Shown here piece after piece: positions 1-9,104 of a stretch of 64,000 nt of DNA. The notes beneath the pieces are model-generated. The model was given only the letters and a program-made list of their open reading frames with translations, made no database searches and was not told the DNA's origin. The position numbers and the translations under genes are program-made. The stretch comes from Antedon bifida (taxonomy: Eukaryota; Echinodermata; Crinoidea; Comatulida; Antedonidae). The stretch is taken from the NCBI GenBank assembly GCA_963402885.1, contig OY727099.1, positions 15,016,001 to 15,080,000 on the forward strand, in the 5' to 3' direction. How positions within the stretch are numbered: the stretch's first letter is position 1; every line of letters begins with the position of its first letter.

Positions 1-450
1 AATCTATACCATTGTGAACCCGGTCCGAGGCGTCGGGGTTTAGTCATATCGCCACTTTAAAAGTGGTGTTTTTTAAATTAATTAATTAATTAATTAATAT
101 AATTTTAAATTGCTTTAAACACGTACTTTTCCCCACTGGGCCTGGGCAAGTGGGACATTTCTGGAATGCCAGGACCATACTAGCCTAGATCAATCTGTAT
201 TATTGTGAACCCGGCCCGAGGCGTCGGGGTGTGGTCATATTGTCACTTTAAAAGTGGTACTAGTATTAACACTTAGTAAAATAACACTAAAAATACGCAT
301 TTTTTAATTGCTTTAAAACACGTACTTGCCCGCACTGGGCCGGGACAACTGGCACATTTCTAGTATGCCAGGACCATACTACGTCAATCTATACTATTGT
401 GAACCCGGCCCGAGGCGTCGGATGTGGTCGTATTGCCACTTTAATACACT
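1..450. repeat. Tandem repeat, about 190-bp unit, 2.3 copies
   Basis: Three copies of one unit begin near 1, 190 and 385, each opening with a block like ATTGTGAACCCGG followed by CGAGGCGTCGG. Each copy carries a small hairpin, CCACTTT/AAAGTGG around a single base, complete in the first two. The array starts before the window, so its true length is unknown. No coding potential is visible. It could be a satellite edge or tandemly repeated MITE pieces. Confidence 0.75.
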
Positions 451-499
451 ACTACTACTACCTAACTTAAACCTAGTGTCATAGTGGGCTATGAGTGGA

Positions 500-660
500 A
501 CCACACGACATTCCAGGGCCAAGCAAGGTGTACTCGGTGGAGACTTCCCACCGGCTGGAAGTACTGTAAATCATTGTGCTGAGCTAGGCCTAGGCCTAGC
601 CCCTAAAAACTATTATAAGTTACCAGGCCTAGGCCTAGCTAGTAAGTAGGCTGATTGTTT
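500..660. repeat. Dispersed repeat, related copy near 63545-63650
   Basis: The stretch holding GGTGGAGACTTCCCACCGGCT, then a gap, then TGTGCTGAGCTAGGCCTAG is clearly related to sequence near 63560-63630 (GTGGAGACTTTCCACGACCGGCT ... TGTGCTGAGCTAGGCCTAG). Both copies are in the same orientation. Multiple AGGCCTAG/CTAGGCCT palindromes follow. Family unknown. It has no open frame of interest. Confidence 0.55.
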
Positions 661-779
661 AGGGACATTAATTGTTACAATGTTAAAAGTATACTGCTGT
701 ACATACTTGAAAACCTTCCGGAATTTATTGGAAAAGAACAAGTTGAATCAACATGGCGGCAGTCCTGGTTTGTTCTCAT

Positions 780-1811
780 TACCACCACACCTACTACTAG
801 GCTATAGTACAGGCTATATGTGACATTTATCCTATGTAACCTTAAAAAAATTCTAATAAAAGGTCTTTTGGTATTCCCCTTGGGCGCTACTGCAGTTTCG
901 CACCACACTGTTATTTCTTCGATTTCTCACCTAATTTTCTTTTCACACTCACATCATACAATTTTGGGCCATTATGTAATGTTCCCATGATTTAGCCACC
1001 GTTAAATTACATTTATCACAATAAAAAATGCCTTTGAAAACCGTTCCTTTTCCATGAATACTTCGATCGAACTGTTGCCATTTTAGAATTAGAAAATTGC
1101 CAGAAATCAATGTATGTTTTATTTTCTGTTTTTATTTTTAAACTGCAGAGAGTGGTTTTTATAAAGAACCAGCTGTACATCAAAACGGCGACGATATGAG
1201 TCCGTACATAAAACCATCCGTTAAAAAACAATTCACAGTTTTAAAAATCATAAACCATATTTCAATTTCAATATGTAAAACACATCATGGATTAATCCAT
1301 GATCATAGCAAATATTGCTATCTCACTCACTGTATTAAAACATAGAAAATTATTGTTTTTGTTTTAGTGAATGTATTGATTAGTGACCGAGATTGATAGG
1401 AGTCAGACCTATTAATATGAATAATAATACTAATAATGAAATATTAATTTAACCTCTATTTCGCCAGCTGAAAACATTTCTTGCCTTTCAAAACTAAATA
1501 GGCCTAATATATGAGTAATCGGATTTTATAACACTGCCCTCTATAGTTTCTACATTTTTTGGGAAAATGAAGCATACATTCTGGCAATTAAGTGATAAAT
1601 ATAAGATGGCGAACATTTCGCAGTGTGTTGACAGCGAGTTCAGTATCGTTTAAAATGTTTTGAAAAGTATTGTTATTTAAAAAAAATGACTTTGTAAGTG
1701 GTCGAATCGTATAAACATGTTACATAATATTTATGTTGTGAGTGTGAAAAGGAAAGTTTAGGTAAGAAATCGAAGATATAACGGTGTGGTGCGAAACTGC
1801 AGTAGCGCCTT
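780..1811. mobile_element. Inverted-repeat element E (MITE-like), main part
   Basis: The block near 840-935 (AAAGGTCTTTTGGTA ... GCGCTACTGCAGTTTCGCACCACAC ... TTCTTCGATTTCTCACCTA) recurs as its reverse complement at 1757-1811 and, after a long interruption, from 12818 to about 12885 (TACCAAAAGACCTTTTATT ... ATATAGCCT). The right arm of E is therefore split by element D. About 820 bp of noncoding spacer lies between the arms and includes a 20-bp perfect palindrome at 1284-1303. Outer ends and target duplication could not be fixed. Confidence 0.6.
1284..1303. other. 20-bp perfect palindrome with GGATTAATCC core
   Basis: The reverse complement is identical across all 20 bases. The core GGATTAATCC is two face-to-face TAATCC sites, the site bound by K50 homeodomains such as Otx. 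A second near-palindrome, ATAGCAA..TTGCTAT, lies a few bases downstream. It sits in the spacer of element E. Function is inferred only from the motif and could be coincidental. Confidence 0.4.
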
Positions 1812-1890
1812 TTCTTGTTGCTTTAGGTGTGAATAAATACCAAAAAATTTTTGCAGCCTTCTAGAAGTTGCTGCGTTAGTGAGATATTGA

Positions 1891-1910
1891 GGGTCAAAGG
1901 TCAGTGACCT
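1891..1910 (+). promoter_or_regulatory. AGGTCA DR1 plus IR1 cluster in element D
   Basis: GGGTCA-A-AGGTCA (1891-1903) overlaps AGGTCA-G-TGACCT (1898-1910): a direct repeat with 1-bp spacing and an inverted repeat with 1-bp spacing. A further IR1 lies at 2062-2074. The mirrored cluster in the right arm is at 12733-12752. These match nuclear receptor half-site geometry (RXR/HNF4/COUP-TF type). Binding is inferred from motif only. Confidence 0.45.
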
Positions 1911-2529
1911 TTTTGTGGCATTTGATGGCTCATAACTCCTCAACTCCTGGGTTTAAAAAGACAAATGTGGTGTCTACATCTATGTTTTAGTGGTCAAACA
2001 ACAAAATAAAGTTTTTGCAAATTTCGGATTACTTGTGCCATTGGTCAGATAGTCGGATCAAAGGTCATTGACCTTTTTTCATTAATAACTACTGCTAGTC
2101 TAGGACCTTGGTAAGATTTGTATGCATTCAATTTAGGAGAGAATATCTTAACTGTTATAGGATAATTAGACCCCAAGGAACAACATGGGATATGCGCCAA
2201 ATTCGTTATCTGGGGCGAACATGCCCAAAATCGGGGTCAAAGGTTAGAAATGTGTGGTTCTTATATCTCGACAACCACTTGTCATACAGATTTGCTTTTG
2301 GTGTCAAATTGTTCAGAATATACATATTTATATTCAGTCTAAGACAACTTTTACCCCAAAAAATGACAGGAAATGCTTTTACTGACCTTTGACCAAAAAA
2401 CACATTTTCGGGTTAAATTATTCTTTAAAATGTCAATGGACACACTGTATGGTATAAAATGAAAGCATATACAATATGCTACCCATTGCTACCCAACTTG
2501 TATTGAAAATTTTTAATTAGGAATATAAC

Positions 2530-2776
2530 TGTGATGTTATGTCTTTGTTTGTACACAACAATATAATATATAAATGAACGAAGACGTTAGTTTGGTTTGG
2601 TAGATGTTTATTGTAGCTCAGCAATATAGCAAGTGGTTATGAAACATTAGTTATCATTACTAATACGTCTGGTATGTGGTTGTCATGGCTATGAGGATAG
2701 CTAACCTAGATACCTGTAAGGTGTGTGGACCTGTTGAACCTGTAAGTTCAGTCACTTGTAATGTAATATCATTACA
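2530..2776 (-). repeat. LTR of retrotransposon 1 (3' LTR)
   Basis: 247 bp, begins TGTGATGTTATG and ends ATCATTACA. Near-identical to 7098-7344. The adjoining AAAAGAGGGAAGA on the minus strand is a good polypurine tract. Confidence 0.92.
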
Positions 2777-2981
2777 TCTTCCCTCTTTTGAAAGTTAAAA
2801 TATTTTTCTTAGTATTCTTTTAAATCCGTTATTTATGTATCCATAGTTCATGCATAAGATTTCAAGAGTATTATACTTAGATTTTTTTTTTTTTTTTTTT
2901 AATATTTTTATCTTGTTATTTAAATTTATTTATGTACATGCTAGCATTATTCATAAGTCGTTGCATAATTATCTATATACA

Positions 2982-5660
2982 TTATATTTTGTCTGTAACA
3001 TAGTCGTCTAAGTATGCTGGTCGTCGGGCTTGACGTCGTGGTCGGCTTTTATCGGTAGTTTGACCATTTCTGTCATTTGTAACCGGTACGTCGTCATCCG
3101 AGTCATAGTCGTCATTGTCATATCTGTCAATGGATGGTATTGGCATGATGTGCCTTCTGTTCCGTCTATAGATATCATTTCCACATTTCACAAGATAAGA
3201 TTTATGAGGTAGTGATTTGTGAATTGTTCCAACTTTGTTCCACAACTTAGATGTTGTATCATATACTCTAACTTTCTGTCCGTATTGTATGGTTTCTAGA
3301 GTTTTTGAATGTTTGTTATAGTTCCGCGCTTGTTTTTGCTTTAGCTCATCCTTCTTTTCCTTTAATTCAATAAGTTTTGGTTTTAGCGCTGACTCATTAA
3401 CTGGGAGGTTTGATCTGATTTTCCTTGAGAACATCATTTCTGCTGGACTAAGTCCATGCTCGAGTGGTGTAGCACGATATATCTGTAGTGCTAAGTATAT
3501 ATCTTCCTTTGTCTCTGTACATTTCTTGATAATTCGTTTGACTATCTTTACTGCATTTTCAGCTTGTCCATTTGACTGCGCAAAATATGGACTGGAAGTT
3601 GTATGTTCAATGTTCCATTCGTTGGTGAATTTCCGAAATTCTTCACTGACGAATTGTGGACCATTATCAGAAAAGAGTACAAATGGTGTACCATGTATCG
3701 CAAACCATGATTTCAGTATGTTGATTATAGCTGCTGAAGATGAACTTGTTAGTTGACGAACTTCAATGTATTGAGAATAATAGTCAACACATGTGATATA
3801 ATTGTTATTGTTTACCGTGAAAAGATCAACCCCAATTTTTTGCCATGGTTGGGTGTTATTGGCTGCATATATCATTGGTTCCTTTGGTTGCATTGGTTGG
3901 TGTTTCTGGCATGTCGGACAAGATTTTACTTTGTCATCTATGTCCTTGTTGATGTTTGGCCAGAATATTACTTGTCTAGCCCGTCTCCTGCATTTTTCGA
4001 TACCCAAGTGTCCAGTATGGATTTGCTTAAGCATGTCCTTTGTCATTTTAGCAGGTATTACAATTCGATCACCTTTGAATACGAGATCGCCTTTTATTGA
4101 TAGCTCATCACGATAATTCCAGTAATCTCGTGTTGCTGGGTGGCATTTGTTTCGCTTGTTAGGCCATCCTTGTTGAATTGTGCGATTCAGTTCTCTTATC
4201 GCTTCATCGTTGCCTGATTCAACTTCAATTTCATTGAGTTTTTTGTCAGTAGTAGGTAGCGCTGCAATTATTGATTGTACATACATATCAATTTCATCAT
4301 TAAATTGTTGCTCTAACGACAGTTGGTATGTCGAGTCAACTGCTCGTGAAAGAGTATCCGCTGTTTGGAGTGATTTTCCAGGTACATAGATTATCTTTAT
4401 GTCGTACTTTTGCAGACGCAATCGCATTCTTTGTAGACGCAGAGGTCCATCCGCTAGCGGTTTCGAGAAAATTGATACAAGTGGCTTGTGATCAGTCTCG
4501 CATATAACTGATTGTCCATAAAGAAATTGGTGGAATCTTTCACATGCAAACATTGTGGCTAGGCACTCTTTTTCAATTTGTGCGTACCTTGTTTCTGCTG
4601 AGGTCATTGCTCTTGAGGCATATGCTATTGGCGCCCATCTATCATTGTGCTGTTGGAGTAGAACAGCTCCGATGCCATCCTTTGATGCATCCGCACTGAC
4701 TTTGCATTGCTTGTTTGGATCATATAATTGCAAAACTGGCGCAGTTGTCAGCAGCTTGTTAACTTCTCTCCAAGCATTATCTTGGGATGTTTGCCATACC
4801 CAGACTACGTTATCTTTCGTCAACTCTCTTAGCGGAGCAGTTATGTTTGATAAGTCTGGTACGAACTTTGCTAGGTATGTGACCATGCCTAAGTATCGTT
4901 GCATCTCGAGCTTGGTTGAGGGTTGTGGCATATTTGTTATTTCCTTAATTTTCTCTGGATCTGGCTTTATGCCTTTATCTGTCAGTAAATCACCAAGGAA
5001 TACAACTTGCTTGACACAGAACTCACATTTTCGTTTGTTTAGCTTTATGCCGTTCTTCTCTATGATGTCAAGTACTTGGCTTAATGTGTCTCTATGTTCT
5101 TCAATTGTTTTAGATGATATTATGATGTCATCTTGCATTGAGTTTACTCGTGGTATGTTTTCCAACAAGTTGCTAATTGCCACTTGGAACCCTTTGCTTG
5201 CGCAGTTAATTCCAAATGGTAAACGTTTGAAGATGTAACGTCCCACAGGTGTAATAAAGCATGTTAGTTGAGCACTTTCGTCATCGAGAGGTTGCTGCCA
5301 ATATCCTGATGTGAAATCTAGTTTTGTAAAAAATTTAGCATCAGCGAATTCGGCCATAATTTCTTCCCTCGACGGTAGCTTGAAGTGTTCACGCTTTATG
5401 GCTTTATTGAGATTTCTAGGGTCAAGGCATAGGCGAATGTCACCATTCCGTTTGTTCACGGTAACTATGTTGCTTACCCATTCAGTTGGTTCCTGAATTT
5501 TTTCTATCACACCAAGCTGTTCCATGCGGTCAAGTTCCATTTTAACTTTATCTCTTATCTTGAAAGGGTATTTTCCGACAAGGACTTTGAACTGGTGGAA
5601 TCGATTTGTCAGTGTGTATGTGATACTTCCTTGGTAAGCACCCAAGACCTTTGAAGACAA
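2982..5660 (-). CDS. pol: pol of LTR element 1: RT, RNase H, integrase
   Basis: An 892-residue frame of an old virus-like element. Near the N-terminus it shows Ty3-type RT signatures (LDFTSGYWQQPL, RLPFGINCASKGFQ, DDIIISS), then RNase H (residues about 290-410, VSADASKDGIGAVLLQ, YAQIEKECLA, ETDHKPL), then integrase with an H2C2 zinc finger (HTGHLG ... CPTCQ) and a D,D-35-E core (GVDLFTV, FSDNGPQF, YFAQSNGQAEN). The C-terminus is acidic then basic. The product would copy element RNA and insert it. It follows the protease block at 5548-6378 and overlaps it in another frame, as in many Ty3 elements. Confidence 0.92.
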   Translation of the reverse strand: MSSKVLGAYQGSITYTLTNRFHQFKVLVGKYPFKIRDKVKMELDRMEQLGVIEKIQEPTEWVSNIVTVNKRNGDIRLCLDPRNLNKAIKREHFKLPSREEIMAEFADAKFFTKLDFTSGYWQQPLDDESAQLTCFITPVGRYIFKRLPFGINCASKGFQVAISNLLENIPRVNSMQDDIIISSKTIEEHRDTLSQVLDIIEKNGIKLNKRKCEFCVKQVVFLGDLLTDKGIKPDPEKIKEITNMPQPSTKLEMQRYLGMVTYLAKFVPDLSNITAPLRELTKDNVVWVWQTSQDNAWREVNKLLTTAPVLQLYDPNKQCKVSADASKDGIGAVLLQQHNDRWAPIAYASRAMTSAETRYAQIEKECLATMFACERFHQFLYGQSVICETDHKPLVSIFSKPLADGPLRLQRMRLRLQKYDIKIIYVPGKSLQTADTLSRAVDSTYQLSLEQQFNDEIDMYVQSIIAALPTTDKKLNEIEVESGNDEAIRELNRTIQQGWPNKRNKCHPATRDYWNYRDELSIKGDLVFKGDRIVIPAKMTKDMLKQIHTGHLGIEKCRRRARQVIFWPNINKDIDDKVKSCPTCQKHQPMQPKEPMIYAANNTQPWQKIGVDLFTVNNNNYITCVDYYSQYIEVRQLTSSSSAAIINILKSWFAIHGTPFVLFSDNGPQFVSEEFRKFTNEWNIEHTTSSPYFAQSNGQAENAVKIVKRIIKKCTETKEDIYLALQIYRATPLEHGLSPAEMMFSRKIRSNLPVNESALKPKLIELKEKKDELKQKQARNYNKHSKTLETIQYGQKVRVYDTTSKLWNKVGTIHKSLPHKSYLVKCGNDIYRRNRRHIMPIPSIDRYDNDDYDSDDDVPVTNDRNGQTTDKSRPRRQARRPAYLDDYVTDKI

Positions 5661-6378
5661 CGTTAGTTGTGTTTCGTTCCACTGTATTCAGTGACGCTTC
5701 CTCAAAGTTTGGTATTATTAGTTGTAGCTGCAAACATGTATCGGCACTTAATAGTGGTTTATAATTTGTCAATTTGTCATCAACTATGTATACTGCAAAT
5801 GTTCCTTTACGATCCTTACTGTACGCTATGTCCAGGTTGCATTTCCCTGAAATTGGGATAGCAGCATCAGAGTAGCTTTTGACTGGCGTACTTACGGGAA
5901 TGAGGAGTGGTTTGCTGTTCAGTTTGCTGTATTCCGTGTATGGCAATATGTTAACTTTTGCCCCACTGTCAAGTAGAAATACAACTTTGTTGTTGTTTAT
6001 GTCAAGTTGACAGAAAAATCCATGGGAGGGTTTTGAAATGGCGTTACACTCTATTTCAATTGTGTTCAATAGAAAGGTTTCCTCCTCAGATTCCGATTCC
6101 GATGCCACAACCACATTCGCTCTTTTAAAGCTTTTGCTGTGATATTTGTGTTTATCATCTTTTGCGTGTTTCTTTGCGTAGCTTGTTTTCGTTGTGCAGC
6201 ATTTTCCGAAGTGATTGCGCCCGTTGAATTTGTCACATATTTTACCAAATGCTGGACATGATTTTGGTCCATGTTTTGTGGCACACCTTCTGCAGTCAAA
6301 GTGTTTAGTAGTGCTCCTTTTTGAGTTACTATGATTATTCATGCTCAATGCATTTAGTTGACTTGCCGATGCTTGCAA
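5548..6378 (-). CDS. Zinc knuckle and aspartic protease block of LTR element 1
   Basis: A 276-residue frame. An N-terminal Cys/His cluster (CRRCATKHGPKSCPAFGKIC) is the nucleocapsid-type knuckle of mag elements. A retropepsin motif FLLDSGAKVNILP follows around residues 130-143. The C-terminal part runs into the RT N-terminal region. It lies between gag and pol and would process the polyprotein. Assignment rests on motif and order. Confidence 0.85.
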   Translation of the reverse strand: MQASASQLNALSMNNHSNSKRSTTKHFDCRRCATKHGPKSCPAFGKICDKFNGRNHFGKCCTTKTSYAKKHAKDDKHKYHSKSFKRANVVVASESESEEETFLLNTIEIECNAISKPSHGFFCQLDINNNKVVFLLDSGAKVNILPYTEYSKLNSKPLLIPVSTPVKSYSDAAIPISGKCNLDIAYSKDRKGTFAVYIVDDKLTNYKPLLSADTCLQLQLIIPNFEEASLNTVERNTTNVVFKGLGCLPRKYHIHTDKSIPPVQSPCRKIPFQDKR

Positions 6379-6393
6379 CGTGTCATCACTAAC

Positions 6394-6933
6394 TTATTGA
6401 TTTTGTGCAATGCTGATTGCCTTATCCAGGGTTAGATTGTCCCCTTCATCCATACACTTTTCCTTGACTCTGGGATGAATGGCTCTCAGTACAATAGCAT
6501 CGCGCAACATCCTTTCCTCTAGATCGCCATAGTCGCACAATTTTACAAGAATTCTAATGTCCGTCAAAAAGTCATTAAAATTTTCACTTTTGTGCTGGCA
6601 TCTTTTGTGGAAGTCTATTGTTGCTTTGATCACGTTTCGCTTGGGTTTTAGGTAATTTTCAAACTTATTTAAAACCCCACTCAGCATCTCGTTTTCTGCA
6701 GGTATTGCTGCTTGGTCACCATTTTCGGGCTGAGCTGCGGCCCATACAAATGTCCCATATATTTCTCGTCCACGGTCCCCAATATAAGTCATTAAATAGT
6801 TAACTTTTTGTATTTCCGTCTTTGCGCCTAAAGGACCATCAAACGTGAATTGACAGTGTTGTTTGAACCGTTTAAATTCTCTCAACAAATCTGGTGATGC
6901 CCAGTCCATTGCTGGTTTATTCTTGTCGGCCAT
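6394..6933 (-). CDS. gag: gag capsid-like region of LTR element 1
   Basis: A 179-residue frame starting MADKNKP with the retrotransposon gag pattern (FKRFKQHCQFTF, YLMTYIGDRGREIYGTF, KRNVIKATIDFHKRCQ, FNDFLTDIRILVKLCDYGD, MLRDAIVLRAIHP). It is the first frame after the 7098-7344 LTR, which fits a gag role: capsid assembly of the element's particles. The zinc knuckle lies in the next frame, starting right after. Confidence 0.88.
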   Translation of the reverse strand: MADKNKPAMDWASPDLLREFKRFKQHCQFTFDGPLGAKTEIQKVNYLMTYIGDRGREIYGTFVWAAAQPENGDQAAIPAENEMLSGVLNKFENYLKPKRNVIKATIDFHKRCQHKSENFNDFLTDIRILVKLCDYGDLEERMLRDAIVLRAIHPRVKEKCMDEGDNLTLDKAISIAQNQ

Positions 6934-7097
6934 TGTTAATGTGTTATAAAATAAAGTTACTCACAGACCTTGATATTATCCACTGAAGCAAGAAGAGTCC
7001 AAAGATCGAGGTCTAACTTCAATATGCCAATGAAAAAATTAATCCGATGATAACATAAAATATATCCACATTAAATTGGTTCGAATTTCTGACACCA

Positions 7098-7344
7098 TGT
7101 GATGTTATGTCTTTGTTTGTACACAACAATATAATATATAAATGAACGAAGACGTTAATTTGGTTTGGTAGATGTTTATTGTAGCTCAGCAATATAGCAA
7201 GTGGTTATGAAACATTAGTTATCATTACTAATACGTCTGGTATGTGGTTGTCATGGCTATGAGGATAGCTAACCTAGATACCAGTAAGGTGTGTGGACCT
7301 GTTGAACCTGTAAGTTCAGTCACTTGTAATGTAATATCATTACA
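7098..7344 (-). repeat. LTR of retrotransposon 1 (5' LTR)
   Basis: 247 bp, same ends as 2530-2776, about two mismatches between the two. Followed inward by a primer-binding-site-like TGGTGTCAGAA on the minus strand, and outward by the ATAAC target duplication. Confidence 0.92.
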
Positions 7345-7404
7345 ATAACTTTATGGAAAATGTGCATAATTGACTTCAGTATTTAGAATTATTATTTATT
7401 ATTA

Positions 7405-8412
7405 ATTTATCTTTATCAACTGGTACGACCTTTCCTGATGATTTGAAGTTGGGTCTAGTTACACTTATTTTAAAGAAGCCTTCACTGGATCATACTTGCA
7501 TGGCAAATTTTTGATCTATTTCTAATGTCGCTTTCTTATCTAAGATCCTTGAGAAATGCGTTGCTTTAGATCTCATACATTTTCTTGACGACAATAATCT
7601 GTTCGACCCTCTTCAATCAGCATATAGAAAGCACCACAGTACAGAGTCAGCCATTCTCAAGGTGCATAGATATTATTTTAGCTCTGGATAAAGGTACAGT
7701 AATTGTCTTTTTTCTGTGTACCTAGACCTGTCGGCAGCTTCTGATACCATGGACTATTCCATTATTATTGCATCCGTGGATCTGCTATAAATTAGTTCAA
7801 GTCATATTTGTCTTCTAGGAAGCAGCAGGTCCAGATTGGTAATGTCAAATCCACCTCTATCGACCTGAAATGCGGTGTTCCTCAAGGATCAATACTGTCC
7901 AGTATTGTTTTTAGTTTACATCTCGCCCATGAGTGATATCATTAAGAGACATTGTGTCCAATATCATGTGTACGCAGATGATACACAACTGTACATCAGC
8001 TTTAATTCAGCAGAGTTTAATGAGGCGAAGTCGGTTATCGAAGTGTTGTTGATGTTCAGGATTGGTTAACTAAAAACATGCTCTTTTTAACCCTGGTAAA
8101 ACAGAAATCTTATTTCTTCATTCAAAACACTTTAAGAAATTGGCCATTGCTAGAAACAACAATCACATCATCGTTGGAGGTTAGATATATCGGAGTTGTA
8201 TTTGATTCAGCAATGATTATGTCCAGACATATCAACAACATTAGTAAATCTGATACCTACCACCTTCGTAACATAAGATCAATTCGCAAATCCTTAACCC
8301 ACTCCTCGCTTATTAAACTTGTCCATGCACTAATAACATCACGGTTAGACTACTGCAATGCCATTTTGTTTGGTCTACCAAATAAAGAACTTAATAAACT
8401 ACAACTAAGTCT
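7405..8412 (+). pseudogene. Degraded L2/CR1-type LINE reverse transcriptase fragment
   Basis: Conceptual translation in shifting frames gives recognisable L2-type RT blocks: PDDLKLGLVTLILKKPSLD, FLSKILEKCVALDLIHFL, QSAYRKHHSTESAILKVH, YHVYADDTQLYISF and ITSRLDYCNAILFGLP. Stops and frameshifts are numerous (for example a stop within the MANF*SISN block). Endonuclease and 3' tail are absent, so this is an internal piece. It forms the spacer of long-TIR element D, so D either captured it or received it as an old insertion. Confidence 0.8.
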
Positions 8413-8449
8413 TTTCTTTTTTATACCAAATATTTCATTACAACGCTAG

Positions 8450-9104
8450 AATTATTTCACCCAAAATAAACTTACATTAATTTATACTCATTTTTGTCTA
8501 AATTTAATAAAATATATGCATATTTTCCAAAAATAACATCACATAATTTAATACAAGTTAGGTAGCTATGGATAGCATATTGTATGTGCTTTCCTTTGAT
8601 ACCAAATATGTCTTTTCAAACATTTGAATTATTTAATATCATAAATAAACCAAAATAAATTATCTGGTAATGTATACCCATTTTTGTCAAAAAGCAATAA
8701 AATATGCACATTTTTCACCAAAGTAGCATCGTAATTACAGATTTTTATTACAAGTTAGATAGCAATGGATAGAATATTGTATGGGCTTTTATTTGATACC
8801 AAATAGTTCTTCCAAACACTTATTTAAAATTATTTAATATTATATAAATAAGCACAACAATTACGCTACTAAATATTCATTTTTTGTATAAAAGTAATCA
8901 AATTAGGCACATTTTCCATAAGATTAGATTCCTAATTAAAAAATGTTCAATACAAGTTGGGTAGCAATGGGTAGCATATTGTATATGCTTTCATTTGATA
9001 CCATACAGTGTGTCCATTGACATTTTAAATAATAATTTAACCCAAAAATGTGTTTTTTGGTCAAAGGTCAGTAAAAGCATTTCCGGTCATTTTTTTGTAA
9101 ATAT
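8450..9104. repeat. Sub-repeats in right arm of element D
   Basis: Three copies of a roughly 200-bp unit, each with a TACAAGTT(A/G)G(G/A)TAGC(A/T)ATGG(A/G)TAG core followed by CATATTGTAT/GATACCA, near 8550, 8750 and 8950. The last unit is the reverse complement of 2430-2530 and runs on into GGTCAAAGGTCAGTAAAAGC, matching 2370-2400. No gene is seen. Confidence 0.7.

Larger units (their letters stand above)
2530..7344 (-). mobile_element. LTR retrotransposon 1, Ty3/gypsy, mag-like; looks young and nearly whole
   Basis: Fossil element read on the minus strand. Two 247-bp LTRs (2530-2776 and 7098-7344, TG...CA) differ at only about two sites, and a 5-bp ATAAC duplication flanks it (2525-2529, 7345-7349), so insertion looks recent. 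A primer-binding-like TGGTGTCAGAA lies just inside the 7098 LTR and a purine-rich tract just inside the 2776 LTR. Order is gag, zinc knuckle-protease, RT-RNase H-integrase, typical of Ty3 mag-type elements. It is inserted into the left arm of element D. The reading frames appear largely preserved. Confidence 0.92.

Noticed and set aside
4555-5238. 227-residue plus-strand frame
   Set aside because: Antisense shadow of the RT-RNase H part of LTR element 1.
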